Shown: positions 25,159-34,475, numbered from the stretch's first letter. The stretch: DNA of 64,000 bases from Candidatus Saccharimonadales bacterium (GCA_025450135.1 JANWHZ010000045.1:24683-88682), one strand, 5' to 3'. The notes: a model not told the origin generated them from the letters alone. Numbers and translations are program-made.

Positions 25159-28100
25159 CTATTGTGGGATAACGTTCTGGACACCGACTAATGCCTGTAG
25201 GCGTTCTAGTGCACTAGGATCGCTGCGGATGCGGCTAGGCAATCGTACGACTTGCTTCTGATCTCCGCTTCCAAGCACTAACACGACTTCACTTTCGCCA
25301 GGCTGCTCGTCGATTACTTGTTTCAAGGACATAAGTAATGCTCGGTCATCACTCTTATGCAAGCGAATGTACACGCGAGCGTTTTCGCGAAGTGACGGGT
25401 TGCTCACACTCGCCTGAGCTGCAACTTTCTTTGCCTTGGGTACCGTTGCCTTCTTGCCTCTACCTTGATAGGCAATGGCCTGCTCGTGTGTCACTTCCCG
25501 AGCATCGTCAGCCATGATCTTAAGCTCGGACTGGAGGCTGCCGTCTTTATCCTTGGCATTCACCTTACCCCGGACAATAACGACGCGGTCCCGCTCCCAT
25601 AAGCCAGCTGTCTGTTGCAGGACACTTGGGAATAAGATGACTTCCACCTCTCCAAATTCATCCTCGATCTTCACGAATGCCATCTTCTGGCCGTTTTTTG
25701 TCACAATTTCGCGGACTGCCGCCACGTTGCCCCCGACAATGATCTGCTTACCGTCGTGCCCCTGCTCGAGACTATTAAGCGGCACCGTTTGCTCCTGGAG
25801 CAGCGTCGAGAAATCAGCAAGCGGGTGCTGACTCAGGTATAGCCCAAGCAACTCACGCTCCCAGAGTAACTGATCGCGCGAATTATACTGGACACTTGGA
25901 GGTTGCATAGTTAAGACGGGCTTTGCGGCATGCGTCTCGCCGAGTACGTCACCAAATAAGTCGGTCTGTCCGCTCAGTGCTTGCTTCGCAAGCTTCTGGC
26001 CATACGCCACAATCGTATCCAAGTTATGCAACAGTGTTGACCGGTCGGCAAAGCGGTCGAAGCCACCGGCTTTAATTAAGCTTTCAAGCGCCTTACGGTT
26101 GACAGTATGGGTGTCGACACGCGCTAAGAAGTCAGCCATATCGGTGAAGTAGCCGCCTTCCTCGCGTGCTCGCAAAATCTCTTCCACTGCCCCACGACCA
26201 ACGTTTTTAATCGCGACCATACCAAAGCGGATCTGCGGCTTTTCACCAGGAACGACGGCAAATTCCAAAAATGACTCATTGACGTCGGGCAGTAAAACGT
26301 CCATACCCATCTTCTTGCACTCCGCAATTTCAATAGCAAGACGGTCGATGTCATCGAAGTCGCTAGTCATAAGGGCTGCCATAAATGCCGCGGGATAGTG
26401 TGCCTTCAAATACGCGGTCCAGTACGCGATAAGTGCGTAGCATGCGGCGTGAGACTTATTGAAACAGTAGTTAGCAAACTCTTCGAGCTGATCCCAGAAC
26501 TTGGCCATTACCTCCGGCGCAACGCCTGAGTGCTTAACGCCCCCTTCGATAAATTCAGGGCGCATTTTTTGCATTAAATCTATCTTCTTTTTGCCAATAG
26601 CTTTACGAAGTGTATCCGCTTGGCCGCCAGTGAATCCGCACACGTCTTTCGAGATTTGCATGAACTGCTCCTGGTAGACCAATATCCCGTAAGTGTTGCC
26701 GAGAGCCGGCTTCATACTGGGGTGCAAATACGTAATCTTTTCGCGGCCATGTTTCCGATTAACGAAACTCTCGATAAACTGCATTGGCCCCGGCCGATAA
26801 AGCGCAACCATGGCGATAATATCCTCAAATGCCGTCGGCTGCAGCTCCTTCAAATACCGCTTCATGCCTGCAGACTCCAGCTGAAATACCCCAGTACTAT
26901 CTCCGCTACCGAGCAGCTTATATGTCTCTGAGTCGTCAAGAGACAACGCCGGCAGATCGATGGCGTCTTTGTACACTCTCTTAATAATGCGCAAGCAGTT
27001 ATTAATAATCGTTAGGTTCGATAGCCCTAAGAAGTCCATCTTGAGCAGACCGAGTTCTTCAACCTGACCCATGGGAAACTGCGTCGTAATAACACCCTTT
27101 TGGGCCATTTCAAGCGGTAGGAATTTTACTAAATCATCCGGAGCAATTACTACCCCGCAAGCATGCACGCCGTGGCTGCGGACCGTGCCTTCTAGTATCA
27201 TCGCCTCATCAATGACGCGCCTTGATACTTCGTTCGTTTCATACTCGCGCTTCAGCTCGAGATCTTCTTTAAGTGCCTTGGGCAATGGTACGTGGCGTCC
27301 TTGCACTGGCTGAGGCAGCATTTTGGCGAGCCGGTCAGCTTCGGCATAAGGCACTTGCAGTACACGAGCGACGTCACGCACGGCATTCCGTGCAAACATT
27401 CGGCCGAACGTCACGATATTCGCAACCCGCTCATGCCCATACTTGTCTGAGCAGTACTGCACCACTTCGTCGCGGCGGGTATCCTGTATGTCCACGTCAA
27501 CATCTGGCATACTGATACGGTCTGGATTAAGAAAACGCTCAAAGAGGAGATCGTACTTGAGAGGATCAAGATCGGTAATTTTGACTGCGTAAGCCATGAT
27601 CGAACCTGCAGCACTACCACGTCCTGGCCCAAAAATAATGCCTTTGTCTTTCCCCCAGTTGATGAAGTCAGCCACAATTAAGAAGTAACCATTGAAGCCC
27701 ATTTGGTCAACGACAGCCATTTCATAGTCAGCTCTGTCCAGCGCAGCTTTCGGTATCATTTTCCTCGCATCTTCAATACTGAGTTTCTTCGACACCTCCT
27801 CGGCTACACCACCATACCGCCAAGCTAAGCCTTGAAATACCCAACGGTGTAAAATTGATTGCTCCGTCTCGCCGCTAGGAACAGGAAACTTTGGTATCAG
27901 AATGCGGCCAAGCTCAATTTCCAGATTGCAACGGTCAGCGACGGCCTTTGTATTTCTGATAACCTCAGGGTGGTCCTTGCCCCAGCGAGCAATAATTTGA
28001 TTAGGATCTTCGACGTGGAGTGGAAAATCTTTAAGCGACATACGCTTTTCGTCACTGAGATACGAGCCAGTACCGACACATAACAAAATTTCGTGTGCCT

Positions 28101-28824
28101 CTTGGTCCTCATGCTTTAGATAGTGGGCATCGCAGGTTACCACAACTGGTATATCTAGTTCCTTACCTAGTTTCAACACCTGCTCGTTCACATGGTTTTG
28201 ATCTGGTTGATACAGCGGATTTTTAGGATGGCCATGGTCTTGTATCTCTAGATAATAACGGTCCCCGAAAATGCTCTTATACCAGACAGCGACTTGTCTG
28301 GCTTTGTCGTACTGGTCTTGTTTTAATGCATCGCCTATCTCGCCGCTCATGCATGAACTCAATACAATCAGTCCTTCGTTATACCTCTCAAGCAGATCGT
28401 GATCAACGCGGGGATAGTAGTAAAAGCCCTCTAGGTTCGCAATAGTGCTGAGCTGCATCATGTTACGCCAACCGGTCTCGTTCATGGCTAACAAAATAAG
28501 GTGGTAGCGGAGCTTGTCTTTCTGCGGATCTTTGTCTGTATGCTTACGGGTAGCGACGTACGTTTCAAGCCCAACGATCGGTTTAATGCCTTGACCGGTC
28601 GCTTCTTTGTAGAATTCGATGGCGCCGGACAATGTGCCGTGGTCTGTCATAGCTACAGCTTCCATGCCAGCAGTCTTCACGTACTCGATTAGATCAGGCA
28701 CCCGCGTTAGCCCATCAAGCAAACTGTACTGTGTATGATTATGGAGATGCACATAATCTGCGGCGGTCAATTCTGACTCCACAGAAACAACTTCTGACGG
28801 TACTTTCTCCTTGGGTTCAGCCAA
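25159..28824 (-). CDS. dnaE: DNA polymerase III subunit alpha
   Basis: Replicative polymerase. The N-terminal PHP domain starts at HLHNHTQYSLLDG (about 26-38). The palm has GPGRGSAAGS near 402 and the catalytic PDVDVDIQD near 440. A helix-hairpin-helix region and an OB fold (about 1000-1080, IIVGGNVAAVREIVTKNG) follow, and a C-terminal tail resembles the tau-binding part. 1221 aa is typical. The first codon is TTG, preceded by GAGGAGGG. The promoter has an unusual 18-bp palindrome beside the -10. Confidence 0.96.
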   Translation of the reverse strand: MAEPKEKVPSEVVSVESELTAADYVHLHNHTQYSLLDGLTRVPDLIEYVKTAGMEAVAMTDHGTLSGAIEFYKEATGQGIKPIVGLETYVATRKHTDKDPQKDKLRYHLILLAMNETGWRNMMQLSTIANLEGFYYYPRVDHDLLERYNEGLIVLSSCMSGEIGDALKQDQYDKARQVAVWYKSIFGDRYYLEIQDHGHPKNPLYQPDQNHVNEQVLKLGKELDIPVVVTCDAHYLKHEDQEAHEILLCVGTGSYLSDEKRMSLKDFPLHVEDPNQIIARWGKDHPEVIRNTKAVADRCNLEIELGRILIPKFPVPSGETEQSILHRWVFQGLAWRYGGVAEEVSKKLSIEDARKMIPKAALDRADYEMAVVDQMGFNGYFLIVADFINWGKDKGIIFGPGRGSAAGSIMAYAVKITDLDPLKYDLLFERFLNPDRISMPDVDVDIQDTRRDEVVQYCSDKYGHERVANIVTFGRMFARNAVRDVARVLQVPYAEADRLAKMLPQPVQGRHVPLPKALKEDLELKREYETNEVSRRVIDEAMILEGTVRSHGVHACGVVIAPDDLVKFLPLEMAQKGVITTQFPMGQVEELGLLKMDFLGLSNLTIINNCLRIIKRVYKDAIDLPALSLDDSETYKLLGSGDSTGVFQLESAGMKRYLKELQPTAFEDIIAMVALYRPGPMQFIESFVNRKHGREKITYLHPSMKPALGNTYGILVYQEQFMQISKDVCGFTGGQADTLRKAIGKKKIDLMQKMRPEFIEGGVKHSGVAPEVMAKFWDQLEEFANYCFNKSHAACYALIAYWTAYLKAHYPAAFMAALMTSDFDDIDRLAIEIAECKKMGMDVLLPDVNESFLEFAVVPGEKPQIRFGMVAIKNVGRGAVEEILRAREEGGYFTDMADFLARVDTHTVNRKALESLIKAGGFDRFADRSTLLHNLDTIVAYGQKLAKQALSGQTDLFGDVLGETHAAKPVLTMQPPSVQYNSRDQLLWERELLGLYLSQHPLADFSTLLQEQTVPLNSLEQGHDGKQIIVGGNVAAVREIVTKNGQKMAFVKIEDEFGEVEVILFPSVLQQTAGLWERDRVVIVRGKVNAKDKDGSLQSELKIMADDAREVTHEQAIAYQGRGKKATVPKAKKVAAQASVSNPSLRENARVYIRLHKSDDRALLMSLKQVIDEQPGESEVVLVLGSGDQKQVVRLPSRIRSDPSALERLQALVGVQNVIPQ

Positions 28825-28856
28825 GCGACCCTCCTCAATTTGCCGTTATGATTACT

Positions 28857-28862
28857 AGTATA
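28857..28862 (-). promoter_or_regulatory. dnaE -10 box
   Basis: TATACT on the minus strand, about 33 nt before the TTG start. The -35 is weak (GTTTGA at 16 nt spacing). Confidence 0.55.
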
Positions 28863-28879
28863 GCTAGCCTAGGCTAGCT
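28862..28879. promoter_or_regulatory. 18-bp perfect palindrome in the dnaE promoter
   Basis: AGCTAGCCTAGGCTAGCT is a perfect palindrome abutting the -10 and filling the -10/-35 spacer. This is the usual position of a repressor operator. It lacks a loop and a T tract on either side, so it is not a terminator. Confidence 0.55.
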
Positions 28880-28901
28880 CAAACAACCGGTAGATTTACA
28901 A

Positions 28902-28929
28902 CAAAGGCCCCGTACATACAGGGCCTTTG
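28902..28929 (-). terminator. Terminator after the YtxH-like gene
   Basis: CAAAGGCCC / GGGCCTTTG, 9-bp perfect stem with a 10-nt loop, located 17 nt past the stop codon. The T tract is imperfect (TTGTTGTAAATC includes part of the stem). Confidence 0.75.
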
Positions 28930-28945
28930 CACTATGAGCAGCTTA

Positions 28946-29347
28946 CTACTTCTTGAGATAGTCGCGGAGATGTCCCAACGCACTATTGGCTTGATTAACC
29001 GCGATTCGGAGATCGTCATCTTCCGCATCACCTTGATGCACGGCAGCTACAACTTCACGAGCTTTCTCACGCGCAGCACGGGCCTGGGCGACTAACTCGT
29101 CTAGTTGCTTCCGTGCCTTGTCGCTCATATCCGCTCCGCGTTGTTTCCCTTCCTCTACCAAATCAGCCAGCTCCATACTGATATTCTTGAGCTGCCGCTC
29201 AGCCTGGTCTAGGCCAGTTTTAGCAGCATTCTTGAGATCTTCACGGGTTTCCTTACCTGACTTTGGCGCCGTCAAAAGACCGGCGACATAGCCTACTGCA
29301 GCCGCCAACCCCGCTGCCACCGCCAACCGCTTAACTGCTTTACCCAT
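28946..29347 (-). CDS. YtxH-like small membrane protein
   Basis: 133-aa protein with one N-terminal glycine/alanine-rich membrane segment (about 7-27, ending GLLTAPKSGKETRED), which is the YtxH signature, followed by a long amphipathic coiled helix (30-105). Members are general-stress-associated membrane proteins of unknown biochemical role. AGGAGGG lies before the ATG. It follows a second small membrane-helix protein and galU in one run of minus-strand genes. Confidence 0.75.
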   Translation of the reverse strand: MGKAVKRLAVAAGLAAAVGYVAGLLTAPKSGKETREDLKNAAKTGLDQAERQLKNISMELADLVEEGKQRGADMSDKARKQLDELVAQARAAREKAREVVAAVHQGDAEDDDLRIAVNQANSALGHLRDYLKK

Positions 29348-29364
29348 CTATTTCCCTCCTGTCG

Positions 29365-29616
29365 TTACTTACGCATTTTATCTACGGCATCCACCATGTT
29401 CCGTACCACCTTGAACAGTGCAAGCGGGCCGCTGGCATTCCGTAGCATTTCAGCTGCCTCGCCGGCTGTCTCCACAACCCGCTCAGCATTATCGATAATT
29501 CGTCTCAACGACTGGACAAGCTTCGCAATCATCACCAGAACCACAATGGCCGTTAGGAGAAACAATGCCAGGACTGCTGATACGATTATGACAAGTATAG
29601 ATTCGGCGTTTTGCAT
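29365..29616 (-). CDS. Small single-pass membrane protein with amphipathic tail
   Basis: 83 aa: a short head, a strongly hydrophobic segment (about 7-33, rich in Ile/Val/Leu), then an amphipathic helix with heptad-like spacing (LRRIIDNAERVVETAGEAAE). It resembles DUF948-type proteins that are often paired with YtxH, which fits the neighbour 17 bp downstream. The function is unknown. AGAAGGG precedes the ATG. Confidence 0.65.
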   Translation of the reverse strand: MQNAESILVIIVSAVLALFLLTAIVVLVMIAKLVQSLRRIIDNAERVVETAGEAAEMLRNASGPLALFKVVRNMVDAVDKMRK

Positions 29617-29650
29617 ATAGAGTTACCCTTCTATTTGCCCTAAAAGTATC

Positions 29651-30535
29651 CTACTTGAGCTTTTTTTGCAAATAAATTCGTAACTCTGGCCCAATGTCAT
29701 CGCGCTGGAGTGCCAAGTCAACCACAGTTTTTAAGTAATCGAGTTTGTTTCCGGTGTCATAATACCGAGCGTTTTTTACCTCCATGCCGTAAAAGTCATA
29801 CCCGTCAGCGATCATCGTTTGCATGACCGGTTGGATCATAAATTCACCGCTCGCGTCATAACTTTCCGCAGCGAGGGAAATATAGGGCAGAATGTCAGAT
29901 GTCAGCAAGTAGCCTCCTACGCTAGCTAGATTCGAGGGCGCCGCGTCTTTACCTGGCTTTTCAACAATAGTGCGCATCTTTATATACCCATTGGGTGTTG
30001 TGTCGCCGGCTAAAATGCCGTACCTACTAAATGCGTCGTCATCCGTGACGCGGATGCAAGGCAAAATCGGGGCATGTATCGCCTCGTAGGCGTCAATCAT
30101 CTGTCGAAAACGGTTGGGAGAAGCTTCGATAAACTCATCACCCCAGGTATAGATGAACGGCTCGTCATTAATGAGATGACTAGCATAAAATAATGGCGCT
30201 GTATTGCCGAGCGGCTCTTTTTGCCGTACATAGGTGAACGTTGCCATGTTAGCGATATCCCACAGATCTTTGAGTAACTGTTCCTTGCCCTTCGAAAGTG
30301 CCACCGCCAACTCCGCACTCGGTGCGTCGAAGTGATCCTCGATACTGCGCTTCGCGTAGCCGGTGACAATAATAATGTCAGTAATCCCCGCGTCAACGAG
30401 CTGTTCGACGACACACTGTATCACCGGCTTGTCGACGATCGGCAGCATCTCTTTTGGCATCGCCTTGGTTTGTGGCAGAAACCTTGTACCAAACCCTGCA
30501 GCTGCAATAATCGCCTTCGTAACCTTTTTTGACAT
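29651..30535 (-). CDS. galU: UTP-glucose-1-phosphate uridylyltransferase
   Basis: Makes UDP-glucose for cell-surface glycans. The nucleotidyltransferase signature AAGFGTRFLPQTKAMPKEML (residues 12-31) and VDKPVIQ follow the bacterial GalU pattern; IVTGYAKRSIEDHFD near 58 and VEKPGKDAAPSNLASVGGYL near 190-209 are also typical. 294 aa. AAGGAGGG gives a strong ribosome-binding site. TATAAT lies about 40 nt upstream (30575-30580), without a good -35. Confidence 0.93.
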   Translation of the reverse strand: MSKKVTKAIIAAAGFGTRFLPQTKAMPKEMLPIVDKPVIQCVVEQLVDAGITDIIIVTGYAKRSIEDHFDAPSAELAVALSKGKEQLLKDLWDIANMATFTYVRQKEPLGNTAPLFYASHLINDEPFIYTWGDEFIEASPNRFRQMIDAYEAIHAPILPCIRVTDDDAFSRYGILAGDTTPNGYIKMRTIVEKPGKDAAPSNLASVGGYLLTSDILPYISLAAESYDASGEFMIQPVMQTMIADGYDFYGMEVKNARYYDTGNKLDYLKTVVDLALQRDDIGPELRIYLQKKLK

Positions 30536-30601
30536 GTACCCTCCTTAGTCACCACCCACTAATGCACATTATACTTTTCTGTGGTTGCAAGTAGCCAAAT
30601 A

Positions 30602-30718
30602 CTACGACGCCTTGCGCAGACGCACATTCAGTTCAGCAGATAGCTGAGGACCTACTTCAAGTATCGTGGGCAATCCACCGTCGACCGTCGCCGGACGTAG
30701 GCCTTTTACTGGCCACAT
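30602..30718 (-). CDS. Possible small protein or decayed gene after gatB
   Basis: A 38-codon ORF, too short for routine calling, reading MWPVKGLRPATVDGGLPTIL at its start and ending in NVRLRKAS. A second overlapping ORF in another frame (30755 down to about 30660, 31 aa, beginning MEAITDEVSAGYYVASKRPT) precedes it. Both look protein-like, so this may be one short gene with a frameshift, or chance. GAGG lies 13 nt before the ATG. The function is unknown. Confidence 0.25.
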   Translation of the reverse strand: MWPVKGLRPATVDGGLPTILEVGPQLSAELNVRLRKAS

Positions 30719-30767
30719 AATAACCCGCGCTTACCTCATCAGTAATTGCTTCCATATGCTTAAAGCA

Positions 30768-32231
30768 TTAAAGGCCTAGCTGTTTTTTGATAAGTTGCTG
30801 CGCAAGACCGGGATTGGCTTTACCCTGAGAGAGCTTCATGATCTGCCCGACCAAGAATCCGATGGCACGTTGCTCGCCATTTTTGAGATCTTCAACTGCT
30901 TTGGGGTTCTCTGTCATGACCTGTTCCACGATTTTAATGATTTCAGCTTCGTCCGATACCTGTAGTAGATTTAAGCGTGTCGCTATTTCCTCAGCTTTAC
31001 CGCCACGAACTAGCATCTCGTCAAGCACTTGCTTTGCGGCGGATGAGCTGAGTTTACCGGCACCAACCAACTTTGAGAGGGCAATCAGCTCGTCTATCTG
31101 CACCGTTCTGGTGCGGGCACCGTCAGCTTCTTCATCAGTCAACGGGCGCATCATCCAGAATGCTATCCGTCGACCGTCTTCCGGCGAAGATTTAGTAAGC
31201 GCATCTGCCACGAGATGAGTCGTCTCTACATCAGCCAAGATATCTTCAATTACTTGCCGATCAAGTGACATAGAGCTGAATTGCTTGCGGTAATCGTCCG
31301 GTAATGCTGGCATATCGTCGCGGACGCCCTCGATATACTCGTCATCCAGCACAATTGGGGGGAGATCAGGATCGGGCATATAGCGGTAGTCATGCGCCTC
31401 CTCCTTGGAACGCTGTGTAAACGTTCGCTGCTTGGCCTCATCCCAGCCGCGCGTTTCTTGGACCACTTCGGCACCCTTTTCAAGAACTTCAATCTGGCGT
31501 TGTATCTCAAATTCGATTGCTTTTTCAACGCTACGAAAACTGTTAAGGTTTTTTGTCTCGGTGCGCGTACCCCACTTCCCCGGATCTGAGCTGACGCTAA
31601 CATTCACGTCAAATCGCATATGACCAAGATATAAATTCGCGTCGCTCACATCTGCATACTTCATCCGCAGATACAGCTCGTGAACATACGCTTTTGCCTC
31701 AGCGGCAGAATGCATGTCAGGACGAGATACGATCTCTAGCAGCGGAGTGCCTGCACGATTCAAGTCAACCAGACTGTAATCCTTGCCAGCTGGGTGGGTA
31801 CTTTTACCAGCATCTTCTTCCAGGTGGGCGCGAATGATGCCAACGTGCAATGTTTGGACTTCTTTATTTGCCTCAACATACATAGGCACATCAATCCCAC
31901 CCTCACCGATAATGGGCTCGTCATACTGCGAGATCTGATAACCCTTTGGCAAATCTGGGTAGAAATAATGCTTGCGGTCAAATTTGCTAAAACGGGCTGG
32001 CTCAGTGCCGAGGGCAAATGCCGCGCGAACAGCAAGGCGCACAGCTTCACGGTTCAAGACCGGCAACGCACCCGGCAAACCAAAACAAATATGGCTGACC
32101 AGTGTATTTGGCGCCGCTTCGCGCGCGTCATTGTCTACGGCTGCAAATAATTTAGTCGCCGTTTTCAACTGGACATGGCATTCTATGCCGATAGTTGGCA
32201 TATATTTTTTGCGGGTCTCTGCGGTAACCAT
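30768..32231 (-). CDS. gatB: Glu-tRNA(Gln)/Asp-tRNA(Asn) amidotransferase subunit B
   Basis: The kinase/tRNA-binding subunit of GatCAB, which converts Glu-tRNA(Gln) to Gln-tRNA(Gln). The N-terminal GIECHVQLKT motif (15-24), KFDRKHYFYPDLPKGYQISQ near 83-102, LVDLNRAGTPLLEIVSRPD near 154-172 and the C-terminal YqeY-like helical tail (330-487) are all present. 487 aa. It closes the operon gatC-gatA-unknown-gatB; its start overlaps the stop of the preceding gene by one nucleotide. Confidence 0.96.
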   Translation of the reverse strand: MVTAETRKKYMPTIGIECHVQLKTATKLFAAVDNDAREAAPNTLVSHICFGLPGALPVLNREAVRLAVRAAFALGTEPARFSKFDRKHYFYPDLPKGYQISQYDEPIIGEGGIDVPMYVEANKEVQTLHVGIIRAHLEEDAGKSTHPAGKDYSLVDLNRAGTPLLEIVSRPDMHSAAEAKAYVHELYLRMKYADVSDANLYLGHMRFDVNVSVSSDPGKWGTRTETKNLNSFRSVEKAIEFEIQRQIEVLEKGAEVVQETRGWDEAKQRTFTQRSKEEAHDYRYMPDPDLPPIVLDDEYIEGVRDDMPALPDDYRKQFSSMSLDRQVIEDILADVETTHLVADALTKSSPEDGRRIAFWMMRPLTDEEADGARTRTVQIDELIALSKLVGAGKLSSSAAKQVLDEMLVRGGKAEEIATRLNLLQVSDEAEIIKIVEQVMTENPKAVEDLKNGEQRAIGFLVGQIMKLSQGKANPGLAQQLIKKQLGL

Positions 32232-32671
32232 TACAAGACTCCTAGGTCAATGAGAGCCTGTCGGAGGCCTTTAAGTGCGATGTGGACATCAGCTTTCTGG
32301 AGTTTCGGCGTATCTTCATGGACCAGCTTATTCCGTAGCTTATGGCCAAACCACACGCCATCGTTATCGCTCAATGTTCGTTGCGCCGCTACCAAGCGCT
32401 CACCCATCGTTTTACCTTTAAATCCAGTTATCTTCAGCGCATCATCAAGCAGTTTGTCAGCATTAATGATAGCCATCGGCCACGTATCGGACTTCCCGCA
32501 CAGCTTCTGCACTTCCTGCCAACGAGGCTTGAAAGTAGCATATTTTGAGCTGCGTCGAGCCCGACGAACTATAAAACTGCTGCCAAATAGAACGATAATA
32601 ATCGCGATGACACCGACCAGCCCAAGTATCACCGCTAGATTTGAGTTTAGTAGGAAGGAGATGTTAAGCAC
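32231..32671 (-). CDS. Hypothetical membrane-anchored protein inserted in the gat operon
   Basis: About 146 aa starting at the GTG at 32671, which overlaps the gatA stop (GTGCTTAA). One N-terminal membrane helix (about 11-33) is followed by a basic stretch (RRARRSSKY) and a soluble helical domain: WPMAIINADKLLDDALKITG, then GERLVAAQRTLSDNDGVWFG and HKLRNKLVHED. This last pattern resembles HEPN-like or DUF4145-type helical domains, which is only a suggestion. Its overlap on both sides with gatA and gatB shows it is co-expressed with the amidotransferase. Confidence 0.7.
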   Translation of the reverse strand: MLNISFLLNSNLAVILGLVGVIAIIIVLFGSSFIVRRARRSSKYATFKPRWQEVQKLCGKSDTWPMAIINADKLLDDALKITGFKGKTMGERLVAAQRTLSDNDGVWFGHKLRNKLVHEDTPKLQKADVHIALKGLRQALIDLGVL

Positions 32672-34106
32672 GGACAAGCTCCTCAACTGCCTTGGCAAGC
32701 TGCAAAAGTGATTTATCCTGTCGCTGAGCTGCCATGAGCTGCAAGCCGACCGGCAAGCCATCACTTTCGCCAGCAGGTACTACGACCGCGGGCGAGCCAA
32801 CCAGACTGACGCCAACTGTCATAATGTCCGCAAGATACATCTGCAGCGGGTCGTTCACGTTCTCGCCAATCTTAAATGCAGTCATCGGCGCAGTTGGTCC
32901 CAGCAAGAAGTCAGCATCCTTAAAGGCTCTTTCAAATTCGTTGATGAGCTTGGTGCGCACCGTCTGCGCTCGCTTGTAGTAGGCGTCGTAATACCCACTG
33001 CTCAGCACGTATGTGCCAATCATAATGCGACGCTTAGCTTCTTTACCAAAGCCAATTCCGCGTGATTTGGAGTAACTCTCATTAAGATCCTTTGCATCTT
33101 TGTAACGGTAGCCATACCGCTGCCCATCGTAGCGCCCGAGATTGCTACTCACCTCAGCAGGCACTACGATATAGTACACTGCAAGTGCCATCGGCAGACT
33201 TGGCAAAGAAACGTCACGTATTTCAGCACCTGCAGCTCTTATCTTCTCGATTGATGTGTCAATGACTGCACGGACCCCTGGCTGCAGGCCTTCTCCCATA
33301 TATTCTTTGATAACGCCGATTTTCTTACCATGCAAGTCCATATTGGGGCCACTTAGTACGTAGCCCTCAGGGTTACGTTCAATAGTCGTGCTATCGCGAT
33401 CATCACGACCCGCCACAATATCAAGTACCAGTGCGGCATCTTCAACCGTCCGTGTCAGTGGGCCCATACAGTCGGTACTACTCGCCATCGCTACTACACC
33501 ACTGCGACTAGTCAGACCGTATGTCGGTTTGTAACCAACACACCCGCTCCAGCTGGCTGGCAGACGAATTGAACCACCTGTGTCAGAACCTAACGCGAAC
33601 GGGACCATACCAAGCACAACCGATGCAGCGGAGCCGCCCGATGATCCGCCGGGTACACGTGTTTTATCGTGCGGGTTCTTGGTCACTGCAAAATCACTAT
33701 TCTCAGTGCTAGAACCATGTGCAAATGCATCAAGGTTAGCTTTGGCGACGCATATGGCGCCTTCAGCCTCCAGCTTTTCAATGACGGTTGACTGATACGG
33801 CGCTACGAATCCCTTGAGGATATTGCTGGCAGCTGTGGTCTCGGCGCCAAACACTAGATAGTTATCCTTTGCGATAAAAGGCACACCTGCCAAACGCCCG
33901 GCGTTCTCACCCCTTTTTACCTGTTCGTCAATCACCTGTGCCCGTTCGCGGGCACGCGCCGTAGTCGTCACAATAACTGCGTCGTAGTCCTTTTTTTCTT
34001 CAATTACTTTGAGCGACTGGTCAACGAGATCGGTCGCACGCAGCTCAGCCGCATTAATCCTCGACGCAATTTCCGCAAGCGAAAGCCAATTCCCATGATC
34101 GTCCAT
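32664..34106 (-). CDS. gatA: Glu-tRNA(Gln)/Asp-tRNA(Asn) amidotransferase subunit A
   Basis: Amidase-signature subunit that releases ammonia from glutamine. The Ser-cisSer-Lys triad is visible as FIAKDN (Lys near 78) and GGSSGGSAAS near 155-164, and SDTGGSIRLPASWSG follows. About 480 aa. The ATG at 34106 is preferred; a TTG three codons upstream is possible. The gene starts within a few bases of the gatC stop, so translation is coupled. Confidence 0.96.
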   Translation of the reverse strand: MDDHGNWLSLAEIASRINAAELRATDLVDQSLKVIEEKKDYDAVIVTTTARARERAQVIDEQVKRGENAGRLAGVPFIAKDNYLVFGAETTAASNILKGFVAPYQSTVIEKLEAEGAICVAKANLDAFAHGSSTENSDFAVTKNPHDKTRVPGGSSGGSAASVVLGMVPFALGSDTGGSIRLPASWSGCVGYKPTYGLTSRSGVVAMASSTDCMGPLTRTVEDAALVLDIVAGRDDRDSTTIERNPEGYVLSGPNMDLHGKKIGVIKEYMGEGLQPGVRAVIDTSIEKIRAAGAEIRDVSLPSLPMALAVYYIVVPAEVSSNLGRYDGQRYGYRYKDAKDLNESYSKSRGIGFGKEAKRRIMIGTYVLSSGYYDAYYKRAQTVRTKLINEFERAFKDADFLLGPTAPMTAFKIGENVNDPLQMYLADIMTVGVSLVGSPAVVVPAGESDGLPVGLQLMAAQRQDKSLLQLAKAVEELVRA

Positions 34107-34107
34107 A

Positions 34108-34401
34108 TCAACCAACCATGCGGTTAACTTTTATCATATCGTCTTGCACCTCAGGCACATTTTTCAACAGGTCGCGTGGCGCGTAGCTGTACTGACGCAC
34201 AGTATCTTCTCGCATGACATTCGTAAGCCCGGTTACTTGGTTGGTTGGTTTGAGCCCAGTGATATCAACCTGTTGCAGCTGCTCGACATATTGCAGGATA
34301 TCACTTAGCTCCTTACGAAATTCTTCTACTTCATTGTCAGATAGAGCGAGGCGGGCTAGTTGAGCCAATTTTAATACTTCCTCACGTGATAGCGTTGTCA
34401 T
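34108..34401 (-). CDS. gatC: Glu-tRNA(Gln)/Asp-tRNA(Asn) amidotransferase subunit C
   Basis: Small (97 aa) stabilising subunit that wraps the GatA-GatB interface. The typical pattern LSREEVLKLAQLARLALSDN and then QYVEQLQQVDITGLKP and MREDTVR is present. It is the first gene of the gat operon and is probably leaderless: an extended -10 ends 8 nt before the ATG and no ribosome-binding site exists. Confidence 0.93.
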   Translation of the reverse strand: MTTLSREEVLKLAQLARLALSDNEVEEFRKELSDILQYVEQLQQVDITGLKPTNQVTGLTNVMREDTVRQYSYAPRDLLKNVPEVQDDMIKVNRMVG

Positions 34402-34409
34402 TTGATCTG

Positions 34410-34418
34410 ATTATAGCA
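34410..34418 (-). promoter_or_regulatory. Leaderless extended -10 promoter of the gat operon
   Basis: TGC-TATAAT (TATAAT at 34410-34415), 8 nt before the gatC ATG. Confidence 0.7.
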
Positions 34419-34449
34419 AAGATGCTCTCCGTTTAGTTGCCATTGATGC

Positions 34450-34475
34450 ACGAAAAAACCAGCCACGTGGCTGGT
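34450..34475 (-). terminator. uvrB intrinsic terminator
   Basis: ACCAGCC-ACGT-GGCTGGT, an 18-bp perfect palindrome, followed on the minus strand by TTTTT. It lies about 120 nt downstream of the uvrB stop. Confidence 0.8.
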
